Assembly (NCBI RefSeq): GCF_024582715.1
Contig: NZ_CP102083.1
Location: forward strand, 186,001 to 250,000
Direction of reading: 5' to 3'
Length of the DNA stretch: 64,000 bases
From: Mycoplasma sp. 2045
GTDB lineage: Bacteria > Bacillota_I > Bacilli_A > Mycoplasmatales > Metamycoplasmataceae
A model generated the notes under the pieces. That model worked only from the letters and a program-made list of their open reading frames with translations. It was not told the DNA's origin and ran no database searches. Position numbers and translations under genes: made by a program. Each line of letters opens with the position of its first letter. The stretch's first letter is position 1. Positions 47,502 through 60,068 of this stretch are shown here, one piece after another.

Positions 47502-50500
47502 ATGAAAAAACAAAAAAAGTTAACTTTAATTTCATTAGCTGCAATCTTAACTTCAGCTAGTGTTGTTTCTGCGTCTTGTCAAGCGCCAGGTTCATCGAAA
47601 CCAATCGGTAGATGAACTGATTTAAATGATGGTGATGCACCAATCATCATTAAACGTGAACCGGTTGATCCATCTGGTGAAATTAAAATTACTGAACCAG
47701 GAGCAAATAATGGTAACGGTTCTCAAAACGGAGGTAATGACTCAAACCAAAATCCTGACGGAAAAACTGATGTTGAACGTGCTAAAGAAAAATTATCTAA
47801 ACGTCTTGTTTCAAATAACTTCATATCAAAGGATCAAAAAATTAGATATGTTGCATTAGGAGATTCAATCACTGCAGGATATGATGGGGCACTTCCAAAA
47901 GATTATCCAGGTAAATTAGAAGCTAACGGAGAAATCACCGGAGCTTCTTATGCTGCGTTTTTAGCAAGATTACTAAATCAAAATTCGAATAATAGACTTG
48001 AATATTTTGAAAACTTCGCAGCTTCTGGTGCTCGTATAGTTGACTGATTTAAAATTTTCGGAATAGACTATGACAACCCTTACAACGATACACCTGATTG
48101 ACCTGCTGTTAACAAAACTTTCAAAAACAAAAATATGCAAGAAATGGGTCCGATCATCAAGGAGCAATTAAAAGAAGCAAACTTAGTAACTATGTCAATT
48201 AGTGCTAATGACTTTTTCTTCTTGCTAATTGATACAGTTTCAAAAAGTGGACCAATGGAAATTGTTAATGAATTCAGAAAAGAAAAACCTAACTATGGAA
48301 AGATTATTGAGTTTTTCAACAAAGTTCTTACAAACACACTTCCAGAAGTTAGAAAAAGAGCTTTACTTTTAGTTAATGAACTTAAAAAACTTGCTCCAAA
48401 AGCAAACATTAACTTAGTAGCTTACCCATTACCACTTTCTGGTTTCAAAAGAGCGATTGATAAATTCTTCCAATCTAAATTAGGAAACATTCCAGTAGAT
48501 CCGACTCAAATTTTATTAGAACAAATTAACAGCTCATTATATGATGTTGCGAAAATTACAGATGTTAATGTGCTAAATGCATACAATGTCGATTATTGAT
48601 CTGCTCATTCAGATGAAATTTCTGATGTTTATATTGATATTCACCCTAACACAAGGGGATACAAAAAAATGGCTATGGATATGTATATTAAACTTACATC
48701 TCCATCTTTTGACCTCGCAAATTTTGACCCAACTTATAACTTTAACCAAGATTATTTACTCACCGACTCTACAACACTAAAATACCAAATTGAACCTTTT
48801 GTAACTAACTTACAATTATTCGGTCCTGATACAAATTCATATTTGGATTCTTCAATTCCATTCATTGATGAAATTAACAAACTTAGAACTCCATATAATT
48901 ACCCTAATAGACTTTTAAGAATGTCAGCCACATTCAGAAATGTAACTGCTTCAGCAATTAATGGTCTTACAAATAATGAACTTTATAAACAACTAGATCC
49001 AGAAGGCAAATTAAAGGATTTAATTCTAGATACAGAAAACAATGGTGAAAATGGTTTTGTTACAATCATTGAATCTATTGTTAATTCAGGATTAATTCAA
49101 CAAATTTACTTAGATTTCCAAAATGAATTATCAAGATTAAACAGAGAAGACAAACTTGAATTAATGGAAATTCCTCAAATTTTAATTAAATCGGTTCTTA
49201 AAGAAGAAAACTTATTCAAACTTATTAGAGCAATTGCATCTTCAAAATTTATTACATATAAAAAACCTGAATTAATCTCAGCTCTTCAAGGTGTAATTAC
49301 AAACTTATTTGCGCTAAAAAGTGAAATGATTTCAGATGCAATCACAGGTCTTGCTTACAAATATGTTGAACCTTTCAAAATTGAAAAAGATGATCTTAAA
49401 TCATTAATCACTCAAATTGTAACTAATCCAAATATTTCAAAAGTTATTGGACTTGCACTCGAAAGTTTCATTAGTAACTCTGAACAATTTGCACAAGTAG
49501 AAAACTTACAACAATTAATCAAAGTTTTCCTATCAGATAAAGAAAACATTAAGAAAATTGCCAACTCAATTTCTGATTTTGCGTGAGACATTGTTTCAAA
49601 TGACGTTACCAAAAATATCCTTAAAGACATTTTATGAAACTTACTTGAAAACAATGGATTATCAAACCAACTTATCAAAGCTCAATCAGACAATTTTGTT
49701 GATAGTTTATTAAACAACATAACAAGTGTAAAACCAGACTCAATTAAAGAGTTTATTTCAGATTTTATTTCTCAATTTGCTGACTTATTAAATCAAAACG
49801 AATCAGCTTCACTTGACAACATTAAACAAATTGCAACTCAAGCAGGAAAAATTGCTATTGATAATTTTGTTGCTAAAATGAACAACTCAGATTCTGAAGA
49901 AGAAACAAACGAATTTAATGTTTTCAAAATTCTTAAATTCATTAATGATTCAAAATTAGTAACAAACAATCAAACATTTATTAAACAACTTATCAAGAAT
50001 GTTTTAAACAATCTTGATCGTTTAAACATCCCCTCAATGGTTGCGAAAGCATTATCATCAACAAAAATTACTTCATTTGTAGGCGAAGAAAATGTCGATT
50101 CACTTGTTAATTCATTGCTTAAAAATCAAAACTTACATAACCTTGTAAATTACTTAGTTGAATCTTATGTAGATAATTTTGCAGAATTTGCTGATGTTGA
50201 AGATTTAAATGCATTAATTCAAAAATTATTAGTAATTCCTAATTTAGAAACTGTTAAAGAACACCTTGGGGGATTAGTTGCTGACTTAACTGATGATCAA
50301 CTTGCTTCTAACTTACTTGGTAATGTACTTAAATCGGTTGCTAAAAAATACAACCAAGCAGCTAGTGATGAACAAATCACAGTATTTGTTAACGACTCAA
50401 AAGTTGAATTATTAAACTTTGTAAAATCATTAGACATTATTAATCCACTTATTGATTTTGTGTTTAGTGAACTTGAAACAATTAAATCAAGCAGCACACC

Positions 50501-53500
50501 TTATGCTGATTTAAGGGTATTACCTTCAAAAATTACTGATTTCTTAAAATCAAAATTAGCTTCTGACCCTATTGCTTTAGTTAAAAAAGTTGCTAACTTA
50601 GAAACATTTAGTTCTCATGCACTTATCTGAAAAGAAATTATTAAAAATGTATTTGCTGAATTAAATGAAAACAATGCAGTTGTTTTAAAAATCAGAGACA
50701 TTTTAATTTCTACAGTTTCTTCAAATGAAACTTTAGCTAAATATGCAGATATTGATGAAGTTAAAACAATTATTAACAAGATTTTTGATACAGAACAAAT
50801 TAATTCATTAATTCCAAATGTGCTTGATTTAATTTTTAACAACATTGCAGAATTAAAAACAGTTGAAAACATTACTGACTTAATTAATTTAGTAATCAAA
50901 AAACCTGAATTCAAAACTATATTAACTTCAAACATCAAACCAATTTTAGATAATGTAGTTACTGATTTAACAATCAACAAAACTCTTACAAAAGTGTCTG
51001 CAGTTTTACTTGAAAAAGCAGGATTTACTTACGATGCTAAATTCAATTCAATGTTAAATACTGTATTTGCAAACTTAATGAATAACTTAAGTGCAGACAA
51101 TAAACTTAACAATTTAATTGCTGAGGTTATTGCGTTATTCGATAATGAAAACATTACATTAAGCAGTTTAACTTCACAATTAACAAATGTAATTCTTAAA
51201 AACTTGAAGGTGACAGAATTTGAGTTTATTAAGAATCTTTTAAGTGCACGACTTAGTGACGTTGAAAAAGCTTCATTAAAAGAATTTATTCAATCATTAT
51301 TGTCGCAACTTAAAACAAATGATAAAGTTTCAGAATTTATTAATAATTTAAATCTTGATTCTGTTGCTACAAAACTTAATGTTTCAGCAGACGAACTTAA
51401 ACAATTACTTAACGACATTGTTGTTTCAGAACCTCTTGTAAATATTGGAACAAGTTTAACTGACTTTATCTTAAATAACCAAGAACAAATTGCTAACTTA
51501 TCTTCTTTAACTGATTTAGTAATTTTAGTTCTTAAGGATGCTAACTTTATTCACGATGTTAAGGATTCACTTAAAACTGCATTTGATGCATTAAAATCAA
51601 ATCCAACAATTAAAAAAATGGTTACTGGATTTATAAGCAACCTTGTGAAAACAAATGAATCAATTAGTTGATTACTTCAAGATGTTCAAAACATTGATGG
51701 ATTAGTTTCTGATTTATTTGACTTATTACCAAACTACAGTGATACATTTAACATTTTTGCACATATCTACAGTGGTTTAGAAGAGTTTAATCAAAATGGA
51801 AACTACACAAAATTATCTGATTTAGGTACATTAATTTTCAAATCATTTGCAGAAGAATTTGGTGGAGAAAATCAAGAAACAAACATTATCAAAGCAATCA
51901 AAATTTTATGTGATAGCTTACTTTCAAAACACAATCAAGATATTAATCAAATTATCACAAATGTTTACAACAAGATTGCTACTGATTCACAAATGTTTGA
52001 ATCGATTTTTGCCAAAGTTCCTGCAAACTTAAAAGAAAAGATTGAAAATTATGTTTCATTTGATAACTTAAAAGAATTAGTTAAATTTGTTTTAAACAAT
52101 GAATCATTCAAAGTTGTATTCTTAAATCAACTTACAAATGTTCTTAATTCAATTGCAACTACAGAGCAATTTACAACTTACAATGATTTAATAATCACAG
52201 TTCTTAAAGGGCTTGATTATGAGCAAATGAAATCTAACTTAAGTAATTTCATTTCTGAATTATTTGAAAACGAAAATAACAAAGTTACATTAAAAGAGTT
52301 AATCAATAATTTTGTTAAATCAACTCTTCCTGACTTATATTCACAATTAAGTAAGGACTTTGTAAGTGATTTAGTGGATAATTTAATTCCATTATTAAAT
52401 TCATTAAACATTTATCAACCTGCATTTGACAAGGTGTTTGAAGTTCTTTCAAATGCTAAAAATGCAGACGAACCGTTAAGCGTAATTAAAACATTACCAA
52501 ATGAAATTGTTTCATTAATTGTTGCTGAATTTAACAAAGATAAGCAAGTATTTGTAAACAAAATCTTAGCTTCTCCTATTTATTCAGAAAACAAACAATT
52601 CATCAAAAACTTATTACACTACTTAGTCTCAACAATCTTAGTTAAAGATTCAACAATCACAAAATTAACTTCAATGATTAATGATGCAAATTTAGGTGAA
52701 TTAGTTTCGTCAGAAGGTGCATCACAAGTAGCTAACGATGTTTTAAGAAATAGTAATTTACCAACATTGCTTAACTCATTAGTTGATGCAATTGTTGATA
52801 ATGATTTATTAGATTCAATTTTCACAAATCCTAAAGATGTTATTTTCAAAGCTCTTAAAAATTCAAATGTTACAACTGAGCACAAATATGAACTTGCAAG
52901 TGTTATTCATACAATTTTAAGTTCAAATGGTTTAGATAAACTAATGCATAAAGCATTAAATAAAATGCTTGCTGACCAAGGTTTATTATCTTCAGAATTA
53001 CCACTTGAATTCTATACAGCACTTAAACAAACTTTAAATCAATTAATTAACTACAACCCTACAAATACAATGGTTGATCAATTAATTGAAATCGTTAATG
53101 CAGGTCTACTAGAGTCAAATAATTTAGATGAATTAATCAAGTACATTACTTCAAATGTAAAATCATTATTAAACATTAAAGAATTCGGATACATTAAAAC
53201 ATTATTAAATTCAAACATTTGAAATCACTCAGATCAAATCAAAGAATTAGTTTCTAATGTAATTTCTAAATACTATGTTGATGAAAATATACAAAAAGTT
53301 GCTGCAATGATACCTGTTGCATCAATTGCTGATAAATTAGGAATTGATGCTCAAGTTTTATCAGACTTATTTGTTGATATTCTTAAGTCACAAAATACTA
53401 AAGACATTATTAATTTAGTAAAAAACTTTATCATTGATAATAATTCAACACTAAGAGAAGCGAACTCATTTGACCAATTAGCTATTGCTATAGTTTCAAA

Positions 53501-56500
53501 TGAAAATTTTGTTGCTTCAATCAAACCAAAAGTTCTAAATTTAATTGACCAAGTGATGACAGGAACAAACGCACTTGAAAAACTTTCACAAGCTTTAGGA
53601 GCATTTATTAAGAACCCTGACTATGCAAAATATTTTGCAGGTGTTCAAGAACCTGAGCAATTAGCTAAAAACATTATTAACATTTACTCAATTATCGATA
53701 GAAACTTTGGTGTTTCAGAAATCGCTTTTGATGCTTTAATTAACTACATTAAAAAATCAGGAATTACAAACTTCTCAATTTCAACAGTTCTTTCTTCATT
53801 TACTAAAACAATTAAGGAAAGAATTTCAGAAGATCCATCTGCATTTGAAACAAAAGTTGTTTCAACATTTAAAGAAGTCATTACTTCTGACTTATTCACA
53901 AAGAGCAAGAATGATTTACTGAAAATTATTGACAACATATTCAATGTAATTCCTGCTAACGAATTAGCTACAAGTATTGTCAACCAAATAATGTCAAAAG
54001 CAGGAAGTTCATTTGAAAACTACTTCTCTAAAGATGAATTAATTTCACTTCTTGAATTTGTCTTGAGTAATCAACACTTTAAGAACTTATTTGAAAAGAT
54101 TGCATCTAATGCAATTCAAAGAGCAAACGAATTTGCTGATGTAACTTCTTACATTGATATTATCAAGAAAGCGTTTGTTTTAATTGATCCTCAATCAGTT
54201 AAAGCAGATACAACCGGATTATTAAATGGATTATTAACTAACCAAGTTACAAAAGATTTTGTTTATAAATCACTTGTGAAATTATTTGGAACCTTAAACA
54301 TCGAAGTTACTCCTCAAGTCGATAAATTGTTCAGAGATTTATCAAATAACTTAAAATCAGTTATTGATTCACTTGAACTTGTAAATCCTGCTTTGGATAT
54401 CTTCTTTGATAAGTTAACAGAAGCCTCACAAGCTGAAAATGAACAAATCTTAGCTATATTAGGTCAAATTCCACAAGCATTATCAGATTTAATTAACAAA
54501 CAAGTTCTTTCAGATATTAAAGGATTTGTTGACAAAATCATTAATCTTGACGTTGTTACTGATAACTATGAAACAATTATTAACTTAATTCCTAAAGTAA
54601 TAATTGCGTTAAGAAATAATGGAACGATTACAAAACTTGTAAATTCACAAATCAAAAAGCTTTCTGATTCAAATACATTATTCCAATACACAACTAAAGA
54701 ACATTTAGGAAACTTTATAAACGAACTTATTTCAATTAGTGAGATAGATGATTTACTTCTTGAGTTTGTTCCATGATTACTTGAGGATAAATCTTGAACA
54801 AATTACATCAATTTACCACTTGATGTAATTGAAAAATTCAAGACTAACTCAGAAAAAACTGAATCACTTAAATCAAAAATTCAATTAATCATTGAAAAAA
54901 CACTTAAGTTCGACTCAACTAAAGTTATTGTTTTAGATTTAATTAATACATTCGCTAGAAAATACAACATTCAATTAGCTGGAATTAATTTAGATAAAGT
55001 TGTAGGTGACTTATTACAAAACTTAAACTCATTTGCAATCTCTGCTAAATTATTACCTAATGTTGCAAATATCTTTGTTGACACATTTATTTCAACTAAA
55101 GATACAAACCAAACTATAAGTGCTGTAGTTGAATACATCAAAGGATTACTAAAATCAGATGCATACAACATTGTTAAATCATTATTCAAACATTTATCAA
55201 CATTAGCAGTTAACCAAGATGAAGTTATTAAATTAGTTAATGCAATAATTGAAACTATTAAAGTTAATGATGAACTTAAAGAAACAATCATTTCTAAGTT
55301 ACCATTAGATAAATTACTTGAAAGCTTCGGTATTACAAAAGACCAAATCAAACAAGCTTATGATTTAGTTGTAAAAATGCCTGAAGTTAAGGATTTAATC
55401 AACACAGTCTTAAGATTCTTATTCAAAAACTGATCAAGTTGATCTAATGCAAACTCATTTGACGAATTAATTGTAATTATTTTAGAAACGCCTGATCTTA
55501 AAGAATCAATTACAAACTTAGTTTCTAGAATTATTTACACAATCACAAGTGACCAAAACGTTCAAGATATGGTTGCAACTGCTGCTGTCAGATATCTTCA
55601 ATCATCACCTTACGCTTCAATTTTCAATGACATCAGCGATCCTACACATTTAGTTAAATCACTTTTAGCTAACATTAAAGGAATTGATAATGAATTAAAC
55701 ATTATTGAACAAGTTGCAAATTCTATAGTTAAATTATTATTGCAAAGACAAACTAATATCACAACTTCAGATATTACTTCAGCTATTACAAGTACACTTG
55801 GTGCAATTACTAAACAAGAAGGATTTGAACAAAAAGCAATCAGATTGCTTAACTTAGTAATCAACTCACTTAAACAAGCAAATCATCAACAAGATTTATA
55901 CTCACTTATTACAAATGCGCTTCACTTATTTGAGGACAGAATTAACTTAGGTGAAATTATTTGAAACATCTTTGATGATGAAACACATAGTTACCTAGAA
56001 GAAAAAGTTATTTCTCAAGATTCATTTGTACAGTTAGTTAACTCAGTAGTAACTTCTGATGAATTAAAAGCATTAATCACAGAAGTTTCAAGTTACATTG
56101 TTGAAAATAATCAATTCTTAGAAAACACAACTACTTTCTACGATATTCTTAAGATTTACTTAAATGTAAATGAAAATGTTAAAAGATTTGGTGATTTAGT
56201 TGAGGGAATAATTGTTAAGACACTTAATAATGACATTAGTAAAGGTGTTGTTAAAAAATTACTTAATAGATTTATCAACTTCCTTGAAATTCCAAGAACA
56301 AGTGAACTTGAAGAATTTATTCCTACATTAATCGACAACTTACCAGTTATCTTGCAACGTGCTGGAATATTCAGATCAGTTGTAGATAGCATTGTTTCAA
56401 CATACAAAAAATCTGCTTCATTCAGTGAATTTGGTTCAAGTGTTGTGGGTGCAGTTGTCAAAGGAATTGACTTTACAACATTCAATACAGTTAAGAAGAT

Positions 56501-57947
56501 TCTTCTCGATCCATTTATTCAAGATAATAAACAAAAAATTATCGACTTATTCAGAAGCATCATTACACAAATGCTTAATAATAAACAAAAATTAACAAGA
56601 GTTATTTCTCAATTTGGTTTAGGAAAAGCGTTATTAGGTACAAACGATTATGACACAGCAATTAACAATATGGTTGTTAATGCATTAGGGAACGAAAACT
56701 TAATTAACTTATTAGTTACAGTATTCACTGATGTACTTGATAGATCAGAAGATTATGCTAGACGTAATTCATTCTCATCAGTGCTTAATGAAATCTTTGT
56801 TTCACCTAAATCACCTCAAATTAAGCAATATATCGTTCAATGAGTTAACCACATTTTAGATAATGAAGATGCTGAAATTTCTCATGGTATTGGACTTATT
56901 ATTTCAAATATGTTCAAAGGAATGGGATTTGAATTTAATGATTCAGATTCACAAATCTTTGACAACATGGTTTCAGGATTATTCAAAACTCTTAGAGGTT
57001 CAAGTGAACTTACAACTATTGTTGACAATATTTATGAATTAATTAAAAAAACTGACTTTGAACAAATCGAAGACAGAATTAAAGCTCTTAAAGATATTGT
57101 TATTCATGGTATTATGTCAATCATCTTGAATAAAAATGGAAACATTTCAATGGATAAAATTCTCGAAAAAGGGCCATTTATTGGAAAAATTATCAAGAAT
57201 ATGGGTAATGGTACTTTTGTTAAATTTATCAACAGATTGTTTGAAAGTTCAACATTACAACCTGAAAAAACTGGTATTTACAAGATTATTGATGGTCTGA
57301 TGAATCCAAATCAATCTTCATCATCTTCGTCATCTTCATCTAACAATAATCAAGGAAGCTCATCATCGCCAAAATACAAATTTGAGTTTGACGTAAGTAT
57401 TTTTGAAATTGTGGGTAGAGTTAAAGAATTTATTAAAGAACTTTACATCCCTATCTGAGAATATATGTTTGAAGAAATTCAATCAGGTAGATATAACACA
57501 AGTCTTAGAAATAATGCTTACAAACAAAATGATGCATATAAAGCAGTTTTCAGATTTACTACATTTGCTTTATGAGCCGCTAAAGAAAAAGGAAATATTT
57601 CAGATTTCTTATTCTGAAATGGAACAACTCTTGAACTTGAAAACATCTTCCTTGATGGAACTGAAATGGCTTGAACAACAGTTAAAAATAGACACGCTCA
57701 AGAATTCAATAGGTGAACAGAAGAGAAAAAACGTGCATTTGGTAAAGCAGAAAGAGGAAATGGTTACAACTATGAATTTATAGTTGGAAACAGATCTAAC
57801 AGTACAAATAATTCAAACTATTGAAAAGATCAAGTTTTAGTTTACATCTACTATAGAAAAACAAAACCTATTGATAAATTCACAAGAAAAACTAAAACAG
57901 AAATTCTTTACGAAATGCTTAGAGATGGATACATTAATAAAAATTAA
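47502..57947 (+). CDS. Giant SGNH/GDSL-esterase lipoprotein with nested helical repeats (3481 aa)
   Basis: The surface lipoprotein has signal MKKQKKLTLISLAAILTSAS and lipobox SASC (Cys26), then a Gly/Asn-rich linker and an SGNH hydrolase domain (about residues 110-400). The nucleophile is Ser122 in VALGDSITAGY, Asn236 lies in SISANDFFFL, and Asp379 and His381 in DIHPN. From about residue 620 to 3200 it is built of roughly twelve diverged helical repeats of about 220 residues, grouped in threes with a period near 657. A serine run (3272-3280) and a Trp-rich C-terminal domain end it. Open across 10.4 kb with TGA as Trp. The catalytic substrate (lipid or glycan ester) is unknown. Confidence 0.9.
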
Positions 57948-57960
57948 TCTCTAGTTTCAA

Positions 57961-57992
57961 AGTGCTACACACCAGTTGTGTAGTGCTTTTTG
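57961..57992 (+). terminator. Terminator of the giant lipoprotein gene
   Basis: An 11-bp stem AGTGCTACACA/TGTGTAGTGCT with two wobble pairs is followed by TTTTTG. Confidence 0.8.
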
Positions 57993-58040
57993 TATAGACT
58001 CGACCTAAAACTTTTGACTTTGAAATAATGAAAAATGTAA

Positions 58041-58186
58041 TACAATAGATTACAAGAGTTTTAAAACTACTCTTACAAAAATTAACAAATATATCAGTAA
58101 ATATGGATTCACTTGGGTGTGCTAATCATAGTGCTAGGTGCTCGAAATATTTACGTAGCAAAACAAACTAAAAGGAAATTAAAATT
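58041..58186 (+). promoter_or_regulatory. Promoter and structured leader of rpsB
   Basis: A TACAAT box at 58041-58046 is preceded by TTGAAA at 58020. The roughly 130-base leader forms an AAGAG/CTCTT hairpin (58053-58074), then a domain closed by TAAATAT/ATATTTA (58099-58153) that encloses GGTGTGCTAATCATAGTGCT and GGTGCTCGA. The long, structured, C/G-containing leader in an AT-rich genome fits an autoregulatory S2-binding leader, as known for rpsB operons of other bacteria. This is inferred from form and place. Confidence 0.55.
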
Positions 58187-59008
58187 ATGAACAACTCAGA
58201 AAACAAAAAAGAAAATGTTAAAGTTGTTGAAAAACAACAAAGAACACCAATTGTTTCAAAAACAAAATTATTAGAAGCTGGAGCATACTTCGGACACAAA
58301 ACTCACGCTTGAAACCCAAAAATGAAAGATTACATTGTTCCAAATAAAAAGAACAAAGGATCACACATTATTGACATTATCAAAACACAAAAATACTTAG
58401 AATATGCTTACTCATTAGTAAACACATTAGCATCTAAAAATGCACAATTTATTTTTGTTGGTACAAAAAAACAAGCTAGAGAAGCGGTTAAAGAAGCAGC
58501 TGAAAGAACAAACTCATTATACGTAACAGAAAGATGATTAGGTGGTACATTAACAAACAACCAAACAATCATGTCACGTGTAAACAAAATGAAAGAATTA
58601 GAAGCTAAAGCAGCTAACGGATTTGCTGGATACACAAAGAAAGAAGCTTTAGACTTACAAAAGAAATTAGATAAATTACACAAAAACTTAGATGGAATCA
58701 GAAACATGAACAGATTACCACAAGTAATGATTGTTGCTGATCCAAATGAAGATGCAATCGCAGTTAAAGAAGCTAAAAGAAAGAAAATCAAAGTTATTGG
58801 TATTTTAGATACAAATGCTAACCCAGATTTATTAGACTTCGGAATTCCTGCAAACGATGACTCTTCAAAATCAATCGCTTTAATTATGACAATTTTAGCT
58901 GACGCTATTGTTAAAGCACGTGGTGGACAAGTTAAATTTGCATACCAAGAAGACGATAAAGTTGTTTTACCTTCATTCCAAAAACAAGAAGAAAACTCAA
59001 ACAACTAA
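58187..59008 (+). CDS. rpsB: 30S ribosomal protein S2
   Basis: The 273-residue S2 has a short charged N-terminal extension. Conserved [39 protein letters not shown] and [11 protein letters not shown] are present, and [20 protein letters not shown] with IPANDD near the end. Trp is TGA in HAWNPKM and ERWLGG. AAAGGAA lies before the ATG. It is co-transcribed with tsf, 33 bases downstream. Confidence 0.98.
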
Positions 59009-59041
59009 TTAATCACAAAATAATTTAATTAAGGAGTAATC

Positions 59042-59923
59042 ATGGCAGACATGAAAATGGAAAAAATTAAAGAATTAAGAGCTAGAACAAATTCAGCCTT
59101 AATCGATGTTAAAAAAGCATTAGAAGCTACAGAATACGACATTGAAAAAGCAATTCAATGATTAAAAGAAAACGGAATTGTTAAAGCTGCTAAAAAAGCA
59201 GGTCGTATTACTGCTGAAGGTGCAGTTTCAGCTCATGGAACAGATAAAGAAGCTGTTATGGTTGAAATTAACTCAGAAACTGATTTCGTTGCTAAGAACG
59301 ACAAGTTCCTTAACTTATTAAACGAAGTTACAAAATCAGTTTTTGAATCAAAGGCTAACACCTTAGAAGAAGCCTTAGCTACAAAAATGAATGACAACGA
59401 AACTGTTGAACAAGCTTTAATTCAAGCTACATCAGTTATTGGAGAAAAAATTTCTCTTCGTCGGATTCAAAGAGTAGTTGCTGAAGAAGACCAAGTTTTA
59501 GGTATATACGTTCATGTTAACCGTCAAGTTGCAGCAGTAGTTACAGTTAAAGGTAACAATGTAGAAGCTGCTAAAAACGTGGCAATGCATGTTTCAGCTA
59601 TGAATCCTGAATTCACATTAGTTTCAGATATCCCTGCAGAAAAATTAGAAGAAATCAAAGCAGGATTTGAGAAACCAAATGGTTTTGACTCTAAACCAGA
59701 AAAAATACAACAACAAATTACAGAAGGTTGATTAAACAAACAATTATCAGAAATCGTTTTAGCTAAACAACCTGTTGTTGTTGACGATTCAGTATCAGTT
59801 GAAAAATACTTATCAAATCACAATGATGAGTTAGTTTCAGCTGTTAGATTTGAAGTTGGTGAAGGTATTGAAAAAGTTCAATCAAACTTTGCTGACGAAG
59901 TAGCTGGAATGGTTGTTAAGTAG
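59042..59923 (+). CDS. tsf: Elongation factor Ts
   Basis: The 293-residue nucleotide exchange factor for EF-Tu starts MADMKMEKIKELRARTNSAL with the N-terminal UBA-like domain. VEINSETDFVAKNDKF is the family signature, and the core subdomains and C-terminal AVRFEVGEGIEKVQ follow. AAGGAG stands before the ATG. The rpsB-tsf order is the usual bacterial one. Confidence 0.98.
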
Positions 59924-59951
59924 TTCTTACTTAACTTCTATTTTGATATAA

Positions 59952-59990
59952 CGCATATTCTAATCACTTGGAATGTGCGTTTTTCTTTAT
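59952..59990 (+). terminator. Terminator of rpsB-tsf
   Basis: AACGCATATTC/GGAATGTGCGTT-type stem (one wobble and short bulge) followed by TTTTTCTTT. Confidence 0.8.
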
Positions 59991-60068
59991 AAATTAATAA
60001 ATTAATTTATAATAAAACTTATAAAATCAAATTAACTAAAAAAATCAACAAAACAAAGGATAAATCAT

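Noticed and set aside
47626-47859. A 77-codon plus-strand frame at the start of the giant lipoprotein
   Set aside because: It is a shifted reading of the lipoprotein coding sequence, which has the signal peptide and GDSL motif in the main frame.
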